A stretch of DNA of 62,000 bases from Zygnema cylindricum (Eukaryota > Streptophyta > Zygnematophyceae > Zygnematales > Zygnemataceae). The first letter of the stretch is position 1. Each line of letters opens with the position of its first letter. The stretch covers positions 1 to 62,000 of the forward strand of contig JBBHKE010002343.1 in the NCBI GenBank assembly GCA_037447655.1. The letters run 5' to 3'. Of this stretch, positions 20,107 to 32,480 are shown in pieces. The notes under the pieces were generated by a model. That model was not told the origin of the DNA. It saw only the letters and a list, made by a program, of their open reading frames with translations, and ran no database searches. A program made the position numbers and the translations under genes.

Positions 20107-20600
20107 TAAGTTGATGATTTGGCATAAGCAGTTGGGGCATGTGCATTTTGATTGGTTAAGGGAAATGAAAAAGCTTAGAGTAGTAGAAGGCATTCAGTTT
20201 GGGGATAATGAAATGATTGATGATTGTAGTGGTTGTGCACAAGGAGAGGCTCACAGACTTCCTTTTCCCAAAGCCACCACATATAGAGGTGAGAAAGTAT
20301 TAGATTTGGTCCAAACAAATATTTGAGGACCCGTAAAAGTACCTTCAGTTGGAGGAAAAGGTTTATGATGACAATAACAGATGACAAGTCTAGATAAACT
20401 AGAGTTTACTTTCTTAAAACACAGTCTAAAAGCATCAACATACTTTAAAGAATATATAGCCTTGAGTGAGAAGTTTCATGAAACCCCCATTAAGAGGATA
20501 AGGAGTGATAATGGGGAGGAATATACCTCTAACTAGTTTGAGGAATATCTGAGAGATGAGAGAATGCAACACTAGAAAATTGTACCATATAACACGAAAC
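20107..20600 (+). pseudogene. B2 integrase remnant
   Basis: Continues the B2 frame interrupted by C: LMIWHKQLGHVHFDWL, then CSGCAQGEAHRLPF (pre-integrase zinc region) and the core beginning. Stops occur at 20324 (DIWG Trp lost) and beyond. About 500 bp of the core and C-terminus seen in E are missing after about 20600. Confidence 0.85.
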
Positions 20601-22440
20601 AAAATACAAAAAAGATAAAAATCAGATTCGTGTCCGAAAGTGAGGAGAACTCGGTTGTTCCCGAAAGGGACATGAGTGGAACCGTGATAGCAAATTCACG
20701 GGAGATCTAAGATACAGAAGACTCATTGGAAACCTCACATACTCCTATGACCTCGAGGAGATAGAAGAAGCGAGACCAAAACCGACTTCCATGGACAAGG
20801 GAGCGGATGAGACAGTGAGAAGAAACCCAAGACTTCCATCCATTCCAGCTTCAGAGTTTGAGGGAGGAAGGAGGAGCAGCAAAAGGATACAAGAAAAACA
20901 GGTCGCTCATAAGGTAACTAAGTTTTCTCACCCAGATGAGCCTCAGTCTTACTCGGAGATAGTGAATAGTCCAGAGAAAGAAAGATGGATAAGAGCCATA
21001 AATGATGAGATGGCTTCTATCATAGAAGCAAATACTTGGGAACTAGCAGATTATCCTCCAGACAGAAAACCTATTGGGTGAAAATGGGTATTTAAACTAA
21101 AACTAAACCTAGATAATACCATTGAGAGATATAAGGCTCGATTAGTAGCGAAGGGGTTCAGCCAAAATAAGGGGATTGACTATGAGGAGACCTTTGCTCC
21201 AGTTGTTTGGCTCCCATTAGTAAGGATTCTCCTCAGTCTGGCAGCAGCGGAAGACATGGAAATACACCAGATGGACATTAAGACTATTTTTCTTAATGGT
21301 GAGTTAGAGGAAGAAATTTTCATAAGGCAACCCGAGGGGTTCGTGTAACATGGAGAAGAGAGCAAAGAGTGCAGGCTCATAAAGTCTTTATATGGAATGA
21401 AGCAGGCTCCCCAACAGTGGAATAAAAAACTAGATGAGTTTCTCACCGATCAAGGATATATCCATATGAGCTCTGACCATTCTATCTATATGTTTGAAGA
21501 TGAGAATGGTGTCATTTTTATTACAATTTATCTAGATGATATGCTTGTGTTAAGTAAGTCTTTGGAGAAGATCAGAAGGCACAAGAAATAGGAAGAAGAT
21601 TATCAGACTTACTAAGAGAGAAGCAATAGGAAACATGCTTGAGAAATTCCAGATGGAAAATGCTAACAGTTGTACCACTCCCATGGACTTGAAAAAAATA
21701 AGTGATGGGAGTGTAGAAGGAGGAGTGATGATCTTAGACGATCAGATGAGTCTAGAGGAGAGAGAGTTTATGAAGTATATCCCTTAAAGACAGGTCGTAG
21801 GAAGTTTAATATGTTTTATGAATTGTACCAGGCGGGACATAGCGGCAGCACTTAGAGTACTCAGTAGGTGTCTGAATGATCCTAAGAAGAGAGACTAGGA
21901 GGTAGCTAAGAGAGTCATGAGATATGTGGTTGGAACCAGAGAATTATGGTTGCATTTTGGACAGTAGAACATTGATATCACCACTTAGAGTCATGCCAGT
22001 TATAGGGATGCACCTATGAGAAGATGCACTTTTGGATATGTTTTGTATATGGGGGAAGGTGCTTGCTGTTGGAGTAGTAAGCAATAAAAGGTGGTTGCTT
22101 AGTCTACTGTGGAGGCTAAGTAAATGGCGTCTTGTTCTGCTGTAAAAAAACTTATGTGGGTGAAGTCATTGTTGCAAAAATTGGGATATATGAAGGAGGG
22201 AGTACATGAAATCTTTTGCGATAATCAAGCTGCAATCGCAATTGCAGCCAATTGAAAACACCATTTCAAAGCAAAACATATGGACATAAGATTAAGCTTT
22301 GTAAGAGAAAAAGTTGAAAATAAAATTTTAAATCTTGTATATAGACCTGATGAGAATTGGTGGCTGACATGATGACCAAACTTGTACACTTTCCTAAATT
22401 AAAATATTGTAGGGAAAAATGCGTGTTGAAAGAAAATTTA
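20601..22440 (+). pseudogene. B2 RT and RNase H remnant
   Basis: Hinge with RNPRLPSIPASEFEGGRRS, then RT pieces (MASIIEANTWELADYP, HQMDIKTIFLNGELEEE, LYGMKQAPQQWNKKL). The active site is changed to YLDDMLVLS. A deletion removes part of RT after 21590. RNase H follows with many stops, ending near the usual DMMTK tail. The polypurine tract GAAAATAACGGGAG is at 22452-22465. Confidence 0.85.
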
Positions 22441-22465
22441 AAATTAGACTAGAAAATAACGGGAG

Positions 22466-23330
22466 TGTTGAAATTAATAGATTTCTAGAGTATTTTCTAG
22501 GTTTAAATATATAAGTATAAAAGAAAAGAAAAAGACGGGCAGCCTGCCTCCACCTCCTCTCTATTGCCCCCGTACTCGTTGTAGTCATTGAAGGGTAGAG
22601 AGGGTGGTTGATCCATGGCTGCCTTAGTTCAACTGGCAGTTATTTTTAGTAGGTTACTAAAAATATACCTAATGGACCCGGGATTTGATCCCGGTACCTG
22701 CGGTTCGTCAAGTTGGCTGATAGTGGTCAGCTTTCTCCTATTAGACTAGGACCAATGGTAAATGATATAGTATGTGATAGATACATATATATACTTTGGG
22801 AGGAACAATTCCATATAACTAAAACTGTATACGCCATCCATAAATCCAGTTTTATGAAAGTACGAAATACGATTCTATTTCAAAACAGATACCACGCATT
22901 TTGTTTCGAGAATGAAACAAATGTCGCTCGAGTATTTTTAACGGCTAAGATTTCGTCTTGCTGTAAATCCAACAGCTCACATCATCGCCGATATCCCGGA
23001 GTGGTCACTTTGGTGTTTTGTCACATGGCATGACCTAGAGCCACGTGGAGGGATGACATTCGGTCATGGGAATTCCGAGGAATGTACGGACGAGTGAAAA
23101 GCAGACACGCGTCCGCTTAATAGCCTTGTCGTACATAGGCCGTACAAAAGATACACCGGCACTAGTACTTTTTGGTACAGTACAGTAATCTCATTGGTCT
23201 GTATTTCAGTAGATAGAAGTTATTATAGGGAATCAGGACTTAGAAAAATTTGGTAGGTAGTCACCTCTCCCTTTGAGAGTTTGTACAAATTGGCATTTTT
23301 ACTGCCTCATTACTTATCGGCTCAATGGCT
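22466..23330 (+). repeat. Copia family B LTR shared by B2 (3') and E (5'), 3' end deleted
   Basis: Begins TGTTGAAATTAATAG right after the B2 polypurine tract and matches the LTR at 31199 until about 23325, where it jumps into the gag zinc-knuckle region of E. Antisense tRNA-like motifs: B box 22681-22691, A box 22730-22748. One LTR with coding regions on both sides suggests recombination between elements. Confidence 0.82.
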
Positions 23331-24012
23331 GTTTGGGAAAGAGATCATTCTGGGGGACAAGGCCTCCAAAGGGTCTTTGTCATTATTGCAAAAAGACGGG
23401 ACACTTTATTGCAGATTGTGTCAAACTATCAAAGCTGAGGCTCCAAGAGAACCGTGGAGGGGGTTCTTCCGGAGGGAAGAAAAAGGCACTTGTGGTTACA
23501 AAAGTGACAAGAGAAACCGAGGATGAGTCTTCTGAGGAGGATGGGGAGCTTCTTCTTCAAGAGAATCTGGAGGAGAAGGAGATCCCTCGTAGACAGAAAT
23601 GTGCCCTTGGAGCAATTCAGGAGGCTCCACAGGAAGGATGGATCAGCGACTCAGGTGCATCCATGCATATGTGTCGTGATAAGGAACTGTTCACTAAGCT
23701 AAGAAAGATCCCTACTGTAGAGATAGAGTATGGGGATGGGAGAGTGGTAACTACAGATCTAGTGGGATCAGTAGATCTGAAAGTCTTAGTGGAGGGTAAG
23801 ACTTCTATACTTACATTCTTAAATGTACTCTACATTCCTCAGCTGAGTAAACATATTTTCTCTACGTTTGTGTTACATGACAAAGAGTTTGATACCTTCA
23901 CTAGAAAGGGAGTCTTTACAGCTAAGTATGGGGATGAAGTTTACTTCACGGCAGATAAGGGTAGCCAAAGAATGTTTAGGCTTAACCTGAGTAATGAAAA
24001 GAAGAATGCTTA
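23331..24012 (+). pseudogene. Element E zinc knuckle and protease
   Basis: Most of gag is deleted. The frame starts at the zinc knuckle GLCHYCKKTGHFIADC (CX2CX4HX4C intact), passes the acidic ESSEEDGELL and EIPRRQKCALGAI, and has a well-preserved protease with active site SDSGASMHMC, IEYGDGRVVTTD and LYIPQLSK. It stops at 24012 (Tyr to stop) before the integrase. It is the best-preserved family B protease in the window. Confidence 0.88.
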
Positions 24013-25068
24013 GTATTTTGGTGTTCCTAAGTTGATGATTTGGCATAAGCGGTTGGGGCATGTACATTTTGATAGGTTGAGGGAAATAAAAAAGCTTGGG
24101 GTAGTAGAAGGCATTCAGGTTGGGGATAATGAAATGATGGATGATTTTAGTGGCTGTGCTCAAGGTAAGGCTCACAGACTTCCCTTTCCCAAAGCCACCA
24201 CATATAGAGGTGAGAAAGTATAAGATTTGGTCCACACATATGTTTGGGGACCTGCAAAAGTACCTTCGGTTGGAGGAAAAAGGTTTATGATGATAATAAC
24301 CGATAACTGGTCTAGATACTCTAGAGTTTACTTTATAAAAACAAAGTCTGAAGCATCAACTTACTTCAAAAAATATAAAGCATATAGTGAGAAGTTGCAT
24401 GAAACCCCCATTAAGAGGATAAGGAGTGATAATGGGGGGGAATATACCTCTAACCAGTTTGAGGAATATTTAAGTGATAAGGGAGTACAGCACCAAAAAA
24501 ATGTACCTTATAACCCGGAAAAAAATAAGGTAGATGAGAGGTTGAATCAAACACTAGGAGATAGTGCATGCAGTATGTTGGTCGACAAGAAAATAGGAAA
24601 GAGTTTTTGGGCAGAGGCAATGAACTATACCAACTACATTAAAAATAGAGTCCTTACCTCAGCTGTAAAGGGAGTGACACCTTATGAGAGATGGGTTGGA
24701 AGGAAACCATATATTTCACACCTTAAAGTGTTCGGTAGCCAAGTTTACAGTCTTGACACGGATTGGAAAAACTGGAAACTAGATGCTAAGGGAAAACTTG
24801 GGTACTTTGTGGGATATGATGAGGATGTTAAGGAGTATAGAGTTTATGACTTAGCAAAGAAGGATATCATCCTGGTCAAACACCTAGTTGTCAGGGATGA
24901 ATGAAAGTCATTTGATCCCTTCAAATATACAAAGAAGATAAAAATCAGATTCGAGTCAAAAAGTGAGGAGAACTCGGTCGTTCCCGAAAGGGACATGAGT
25001 GAAACCGTGATTGCAGATTCACGGGAGATCTAAGATACAGAAGACTCACTGGAAACCTCACATACTCC
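24013..25068 (+). pseudogene. Element E integrase
   Basis: Pre-integrase LMIWHKRLGHVHFDRL with FSGCAQGKAHRLPF (first Cys of the CxxC changed to Phe), one stop at about 24221, then a 225-codon frame (24227-24904) with the core: ITDNWSRYSRVYF, RSDNGGEYTSNQF and KNKVDERLNQTL, which keeps the acidic triad by eye. It ends in LAKKDIILVKHLVV, the conserved copia C-terminal part. Stops before and after split it from its neighbours. Confidence 0.9.
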
Positions 25069-26384
25069 TATGGACCTTGAGGAGATAAAAGAAGCGAGAC
25101 CAGAACCAACTTCCATGGACAAGGGAGCGGATGAGATAGTGAGAAGAAACCCAAGACTTCCATCAATTCCAGCTTCGGTGTTTGAGGGAGGAAGGAGGAG
25201 CAGCAAAAGGATACAAGAAAAACAGGTCGCTCATAAGGTAACTAAGTTATCTCACCCAGATGAGCCTCAGTCTAACTCGGAGGCAGTGAATAGTCTAGAG
25301 AAAGAAAGATGGATTAGAGCCATAAATGATGAGATGGCTTCTATCATGAAAGCAAATACTTGGGAACTAGCGGATTGTCCTCCAGTGAGAAAACCGATTG
25401 GGTGTAAATGGGTATTTAAACTAAAAGTGAACCCAAATAATACCATTGAGAGATATAAGGCTAGATTGGTAGCGAAAGGATTCACCCAAAAGGAGGGAAT
25501 TGACTATGAGGAAACCTTTGCTCGAGTTGTTCGGTTCCCATCAGTAAGGATTATCCTCAATGTGGCATCAGCGGAAGACATGGATATACACCAAATGGAC
25601 ATTAAGACTACTTATCTTAATGGTGAGTTTGAGGAAGAAATTTTCATGAGGCAGCCCGAGGGGTTCGTGGAAAAAGGAGAAGAGAGCAAAGTCTCCAGGC
25701 TTATAAAGTCCTTATATGGATTGAAGCAGGCTCCCCAACAGTAGAATAAGAAATTAGATGAGTTTCTCACCAATCTACAATACATTCGTATCAGCTCAGA
25801 CCATTTTATCTATATGTTTGAAGATGAGAATGGTGTCATTTTTATTGCAATTTATGTGGATGATCTACTTGTGTTAAGTAAGTCTTTAGAAAAGATCAAT
25901 AGGCTAAAGAAAGATCTTAGGGGAATATTTGATATGAAGAATTTAGGGGAGGCAAAATATATTTTGGGGATCCAAATGGAGAGAGATAATAGGAAAAAGA
26001 TTATCAAAACTTACTCAGAAAGAAGCAACAGGAAATATGCTTGAGAAATTCCACATAGAAAATGCTAACAGTTGTACCACTCCCCTGGACTTGAAAAAAG
26101 TAAGTGATGGGAGTGTTGAAGGAAAAGTGATGATCTTAGACGATCAGATGAGTCCAGAGGAGAGAGAGTTTATGAAGTCTATCCCTTATAGACAGGTCGT
26201 AGGAAGTTTAATCTATTTTATGAACTCTACAAGGCTGGACATAGCGGCAGCAATAAGAGTACTCAATAGGAGTCTTAATGATACTATGAAGAGAGATTAG
26301 GAGGCAGCCAAGAGATTCATGAGATATCTGGTTGGAACCAAAGAATTATGGTTGCATTTGGGAGGGGAGCACACTGATATCACC
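25069..26384 (+). pseudogene. Element E reverse transcriptase
   Basis: The hinge RNPRLPSIPASVFEGG leads to RT motifs WVFKLKVNPNNTIERYKARLVAKGF, HQMDIKTTYLNGEF, KSLYGLKQAPQQ (stop at 25743), then YVDDLLVLSKSLEK and LGEAKYILGIQ. Frame changes near 26030 and a stop at 26298 follow. The RNase H beginning ends GGEHTDITT at the insertion of D; it resumes at 30714. Confidence 0.9.
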
Positions 26385-26389
26385 ACTAG

Positions 26390-27582
26390 TGTTGGAATTC
26401 AAGTATTTTCTAGGTCTAGAGATTGCAAAATAAAAAGCAAAATAGTAGATATTGACAGCCTGCCTCTAACTCCTCCTCAAGTCCCCACACTTGTCGCAGT
26501 CACTGAAGACTGAAGGAGGAGTTAGCCATGGCTGCCTGTGCTGTCTAATGGGAGACAAACAGTTGTTTTATAGGGGGTTTTCTCTAAAAGATAGTTTTGC
26601 CAAGTCGAGGATTTGATCCTGGTACCTGCCACTTGTCACACGCGCAATAACCGGTAGTCTTATCCAGATAGCCTAAATTGTATTAGATATTAAAAGGTAT
26701 GATATTTATTTAAATAGTTACAATAAGAATAATTCATTTAACTAGAACTATATGCATACTGCATAGAAACAGTTGTGGAAAGTACGACGTACGGTACGAT
26801 TACGAAATAAATACCGCGCGGTTTGTTAGACGCCGGAAAGAATACCGCGCAGGTATTTATGACGGCCACGATTGAAATCCAAATTTGATCGGACGGCCGC
26901 GAAGGATGCCGAGATCGCGGCGTACGATTTTGGCGGTTTGCGATCACCGCCACATTAAGTGACACGTGGTAACACTACATTGGATTGCTGCAACTCCGGA
27001 GATTACGGGAACAAATCCGGATATGACACGTGTCGACATTTTTGCCATGTCGTACAATGGCCGTACATAAAGTACACCGACACCTGTACTTTTCTGTACG
27101 ACACAGTAATTTGATTGGTGCCGTACTTCAGTAGATAGAGTTTTAGAGAGGGTATAGGACTTGGAAAATTTTGGGTAGGCAGCTGCCTCTCCCAGAGAGC
27201 ACCCTGTATAAATGGCAAACTTTGGCCAGCCATAACTATCAATTTACTTGACCATTTTCAGTGATTCTTTTTGCTGCGGACTCAGGGGAGTCTAGGCTAC
27301 ACAGGGTCGTAGTCGGTCAGAGTTTTTGTCTGCCAGGGTGGCTGTATTTCTAAGGGAAAGTCAAAGTGGGTGAATGTGTCCAAATCTCATATTCTAACTT
27401 TGCATTCTGTGGTGGAACTGAGCACACAGAAAGTGTTATTTCACAGGGGTGAATCTATATTGGGGTTCTGACTGTCAAGGGGTCAGTCACTTGGGTTTAT
27501 ATTAACTTGGAGTCGGCACTATCTAGATTAGCTTCTTTTGGATCTGCATACTCTGAGGGCCAATGGAGGTCTCAGAGTTTCA
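26390..27582 (+). repeat. D 5' LTR (1,193 bp)
   Basis: TGTTGGAATTCAAG to GAGTTTCA. U3 hairpin CTAACTCCTCC/GGAGGAGTTAG about 26466-26525, antisense tRNA-like motifs (B box 26609-26619, A box 26657-26675), G-boxes about 26962 and 27029, six GTAC motifs in about 75 bp (27047-27125), TATAAA at 27207, hairpin 27278-27293. Confidence 0.94.
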
Positions 27583-29502
27583 GGTTATGGGCCCACCATC
27601 TAAGGTGCCTATGTTTGATGGAACAGGCTTCACGTATTGGGCGTTTACAATGGAGGGATTGCTTTTCGAGAAGCACTTATGGGGAATTGTTGCGGGACAA
27701 GTGAGATGTCCGCCACCTAGCTTTGGAGGAGCTTACTACGGAGAATCATCTGAGATTGTCCAGAATATCACCCGGAGTTCAGATGCAACGGAAGGTGAAG
27801 GGAAAAACCTTTCCGTGGATGGGGAAATAGGGGAGAAGGAAAAAGGGACACCTATGGTGAGGGGAGCTAGGCTCTCAGCTATGGTACCACATGTAGGGAT
27901 TAAAACTGAAGAAAATGACAGGAAAATATGGGAATACAAAAACACTATAGCAAAACATCTCATACTTAGATATGTGTCTAAGTCGATAGCTATCACTCTT
28001 TTAAGTCTAACCAAGTCTTCGGAGATATGGGAAGCACTAACTCAGATTTATAAGAGTGAGACTATTCAGAGGCAGCAATTAGTAAAACAAGAAATAGATG
28101 CCTACGTTTATAAAGGCGGTAGCATGATAGAGTTTTGTAATGATATTGCTGCGTTATATGTTGAGCTTACTAGTGCGGGATATGTAGAATCTGAGGAGAG
28201 TAAGATTAATACACTAATTATGAAACTCCCAGATGAGTACGAAAACATAATTTGTCGTATGCAGGCAATGGATGGCTCCTCATGGACTTGGAGCTTTACC
28301 ATGGGGATAATTCTTGTGAGGGAAAGCACTTTGGAGCTTCGTAGGGGAAAGGACAAGGTCAATGCATTTTCAGCTGGTGGTGATTGGCGGAATCGTGATG
28401 AGAGGAACGGTGGTGACGAGCGGAAGCGTGATGAGAGAAAGGTAAACCTTATCGGAACTTTGGTGGAAAGAGAGGGAGAGGAAAAGGCACGGGAGCTTTG
28501 AAAAAAGGGGTTTGCTTCTTTTGTAGGGAACCGGGTCATTATATGGAGGAATGCCCTTGTTTGGAAAAACTTAGAAGTTGGAATGTGGATGAGGAGGACG
28601 AAGATGAAGAGGAGAAAGAGGATGAAGAAAAATTGGAGCTTCTTCACATCGGTAGAATGGGGAAGGGAGAAAAGTACACAGAAATTGCTCGAAGGCAACA
28701 GTGTGCTTTTGGAGGTATATGGGAAGTAAAGAGAGAAGAGGTACTTGAGGATGTCAAGGAGTGTAGAGTATATGATTTAGAAATGAGAAAGTCAGATCTA
28801 GGATCCATAAGTGAAAACGGGAAAGATAAAATTAATGAGGATAATTTTATACACAATAGGGAAACAGAAAACTGGTCGGAAAAGGAGACTTCAACGGATT
28901 CCGAGGAAAGGGGAGAAGTGAAACTCGAAGAGGTTTTAAAGGATAGGGAGAAGAGAAATATTTGATTAAAGGTTTAGGGGAGAAAAAATATTTATTGGGA
29001 ACTAAATTAGAAAGTAATAGTGGAAAGAATTCCATGGGAGAGAGTGAGGGAAGTTCAGAAAATGGGGTAATTATCATGGATAAAAATATGAGTACGAAAG
29101 ATAAAGATCTTATGAGGAACTTAGTGGGGACTAGTGGTTTTTTGGGAATATTTGGGGGTGGATGGATTTGACATCACTACTTGGTGTGACGAAGATGTGC
29201 CTGTAAAAGGGTTAGCATCTAGGTGTATGTTGCAGATTGGAAATGGGGCTGGCTATTTGGATCGCAAGAGGGAAATCGGTTTGTGTGTGGATGAAAGAGT
29301 GATGAAGTGGATAAAATCTTTGCTTGAATTTAAGAAAAATGGGATGTTAAATAAAATGTGTGATATAATTATCATTTCAGTTCATTTAATGCACTGTGTT
29401 AAATACTTAAGTTTTATGAAAGGAAAAGGAAAAAGGAAAAAGAAAAGGAAAAAGGGGAGGGGATGTTTGTTTACTTGTTTGTGGGAGTTGAAAGAAAAAT
29501 AG
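27563..29502 (+). pseudogene. Element D Gag-like gene, frameshifted
   Basis: Starts in the LTR as MEVSEFQVMGPPSKVPMFDG and stays open to 28501, covering the Gag region. A small deletion near 28440 relative to C shifts the frame; the continuation has the zinc knuckle CFFCREPGHYMEEC, acidic hinge (EEDEDEEEKEDEEKLELL), then RT trace (GLGEKKYLLGTKLE), RNase H trace (LASRCMLQIGNGAGYL) and basic tail GKGKRKKKRKKGRG in further frames (breaks near 28965 and 29150). C shows what the uninterrupted frame looks like. Confidence 0.9.
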
Positions 29503-29520
29503 ACTAGAAAATAAGGGGAG

Positions 29521-30713
29521 TGTTGGAATTCAAGTATTTTCTAGGTCTAGAGATTGCAAAATAAAAAGCAAAATAGTAGATATTGACAGCTTGCCTCTAA
29601 CTCCTCCTGAAGTCCCCACACTTGTCGCAGTCACTGAAGACTGAAGGAGGAGTTAGCCATGGCTGCCCGTGCTGTCTAGAGGGAGACAGACAGTTGTTTT
29701 ATAGGGGGTTTTCTCTAAAAGATAGTTTTGCCAGGTCCAGGATTTGATCCTGGTACCTGCCACTTGTCCACCCGCAATAGCCGGTAGTCTTATCCAGATA
29801 GTCTAAATTGTATTAGATATTATGAGGTATGATATTTATTTAAATAGATACAATAAGAATAATTCATTTAACTAGAACTATATGCATACTGCATAGAAAC
29901 AGTTGTGGAAAGTACGACGTACGGTACGATTACGAAATAAATACCGCGCGGTTTGTTTGACGCCGGAAAGAATACCGCGCAGGTATTTATGACGGCCACG
30001 ATTGAAATCCAAATTTGATCGGACGGCCGCGAAGGATGCCGAGATCGCGGCGTACGATTTTGGCGGTTTGCGATCACCGCCACATTAAGTGACACGTGGT
30101 AACACTACATTGGATTGCGGCAACTCCGGAGATTACGGGAACAAATCCGGATATGACACGTGTCGACATTTTGGCCATGTCGTACAATGGCCGTACATAA
30201 AGTACACCGGCACCTGTACTTTTATGTACGATACAGTAATTTGATTGGTGCCGTACTTCAGTAGATAGAGTTTTAGAGAGGGAATAGGACTTAGATAAAT
30301 TTTGGGTAGGCAGCTGCCTCTCCCAGAGAGCACCCTGTATAAATGGCAAACTTTGGGCAGCCATAACTATCAATTTACTTGACCATTTTCAGTGATTCTT
30401 TTTGCTGCGGACTCAAGGGAGTCCACGCTACACAAGGGTGTAGTCGGTCAGAGTTTTTGTATGCCAGGGTGGCTGTATTTCTAAGGGAAAGTCAAAGTGG
30501 GTGAATGTGTCCAAATCTCATATTCTAACTTTGAATTCTGTGGTGGAACTGAGCACACAGAAAGTGTTATTTCACAGGGGTGAATCTATATTGGGGTTTT
30601 GACTGTCAAGGGCTCAGTCATTTGGGTTTATATCAACTTGAAGTCGGCACTATCTAGATTAGCTTCTTTTGGATCTGCATACTCTGAGGGCCAATGGAGG
30701 TCTCAGAGTTTCA
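29521..30713 (+). repeat. D 3' LTR (1,193 bp)
   Basis: Preceded by polypurine tract GAAAATAAGGGGAG. Hairpins GGACTC-AAGG-GAGTCC (30409-30424) and CTACAC-AAGG-GTGTAG (30428-30443) are perfect here, while the second is damaged in the 5' LTR. The antisense A box is at 29787-29805. Confidence 0.94.
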
Positions 30714-31198
30714 ACTAGGAGTGATACCAGTTATGGGGATGCACCTATGAGAAGATGCACTTTTGGATATGTTTTGTATGTGGGGGAAGGTGCTTGCTGT
30801 TGGAGCAGTAAGCAATAAAAGGTGGTTGCTCACTCTACTATGGAGGCTTAGTATATGGCGTCTTGTTTTGCTGTAAAAGAAGTAATGTGGGTGAAGTCAT
30901 TGTTGCAAGAACTGGGATATATGAAGGAGGGAGTACATGAAATCTTTTGCGATAATCAAGCTGCAATCGCAATTGGAGCCAATCTAGAACACCACTTTAA
31001 AATAAAACATATGGACATAAGATTAAGCTTCGTAAGAGAAAATGATGAAAATAAAATTTTTAAATCTTGTGTGTAGACCTGATGAGGAAATGGTTGTTGA
31101 CATGATGACCAAACTTGTGCCTTCTCCTAAATTAAAATATTGTCGGGAAAAATGCGGGTTGGAAAAAAAATTAAAATTAGACTAGAAAATAAGGAGAG
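30714..31198 (+). pseudogene. Element E RNase H, C-terminal part
   Basis: Continues E after D: SDTSYGDAPMRRCTFGYVLYVGEG, VMWVKSLLQELGYMKEGV, IFCDNQAAIAIG, HMDIRLSFVREN. Stops replace Gln and Glu codons in the middle, and a frame shift lies near 31065. The polypurine tract AAAATAAGGAGAG ends at 31198. Confidence 0.9.
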
Positions 31199-31511
31199 TG
31201 TTGATATTAATGGATTTCTACGATATTTTCTAGGTGTAAATATGCTAGTATAAAAGAAATGAAAAGGACGGGCAGCCTGCCTCCACCTCCTCTCTCTAGC
31301 CCCCATACTTGTTGTAATCACTAAACGATAGAGAGGGTGGTTGATCCATGGCTGCCTTAGTTCAAGAGGAAGTTATTTTTAGTAGCTTACTAAAAATATA
31401 CCTGACGGACCCGGGATTTGATCCCGGTTCTTGCGGTTCGTCAAGTTGGCCTATAGCAGTCAGCTTTATCCTATTAGACTAAGACCAATGCTAAATGATA
31501 TAGTATGTGAT

Positions 31512-31558
<47 letters not shown>

Positions 31559-32265
31559 GGAGGAACAAATCCATTTAACTAAAAGTGTATACGACATGCA
31601 TAGATACAGTTTTATAAAAGTACGAAGTACGATTCTATTTCAAAACATATACCACGTATTTTATTTCGACAGTGAAAACAAATGTCGCGCAAGTATTTAT
31701 AACGGCTAAGATTGTGTCTCACTGTAAATCGAGCAACGCACACCATTGCCGAAATCCTCTAGTGGTCATTTTTGCTTTTTGTGACGTGGCATGACCTAGA
31801 GCCACCTGGAGAGATGATATTGGGTCATGGGAATTCCGAGAAATGTACGGACGAGTGAAAAGCAGACATGCGTCTGCTTAATAGCCTTCTCGTACATTGG
31901 CCGTACAAAAGATACACCGGCACTAGTAATTTTTGGTACGGTACAGTAATCTGATTGGTACGTATTTCAGTAGATAGAAGTTATTAGAGGGAATCAAGAT
32001 TTATAAAATTTTGGTAGGTAGTCACCTCTCCCTTTGAGAGTTTGTACAAATTGGCATTTTTACTGCCTCATAACTTATCGTATAGTTGGCCGTTTTCAGT
32101 GATTATTTTTGCTACAGACTCAGGGGAGTCCAAGCTGCATATGGGTGTAGTCAAACTGTCATTTTGCCTTCCTGGACAGCAGTGGTTGTGGCTTGAAGTG
32201 GGTTAGTTAAATACTATCTAGAGGCTTTCTGTATTCTGTGGTCTAATGGAGGATACAGAATTGCA
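31199..32265 (+). repeat. Element E 3' LTR (1,067 bp)
   Basis: TGTTGATATTAATGG to GAATTGCA. Antisense tRNA-like motifs: B box about 31414-31424, A box 31463-31481. An (AT)n run at 31514-31556 is a local expansion. No target duplication matches the upstream family B LTRs. Confidence 0.88.
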
Positions 32266-32480
32266 ATAAGACTCCACTTTATATAATGCTTCCAATATAG
32301 CTTCTAGGTGTGAGCTAATTCAAGAGAATAGTGATAATATCTGGAGTTTGGAATCTGGAATTGATAATGACACCAGTTGTCGATAGAATTTTTGATTTTC
32401 AGGCGGAACCTCGGAAGATTCCGACCGAGGCTTTTTTTCCTTGGAAAAAAAAACTACGAATGACTGGTCAACTTCCCGCC
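32266..32480. other. Unassigned stretch
   Basis: I see no coding sequence or known LTR module between the E 3' LTR and the start of readable minus-strand gypsy sequence. Confidence 0.4.

Larger units (their letters stand above)
26390..30713 (+). mobile_element. Non-autonomous Gag-only copia element D
   Basis: 4,324 bp with two LTRs of exactly 1,193 bp and target duplication ACTAG (26385-26389, 30714-30718), inserted in the RNase H region of E. Interior layout and protein are colinear with C (Gag, zinc knuckle, acidic hinge, RT/RNase H traces, basic tail), but the LTRs have diverged strongly, so C and D are two lineages of one old Gag-only design. Frameshifts have disabled this copy. Confidence 0.94.
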
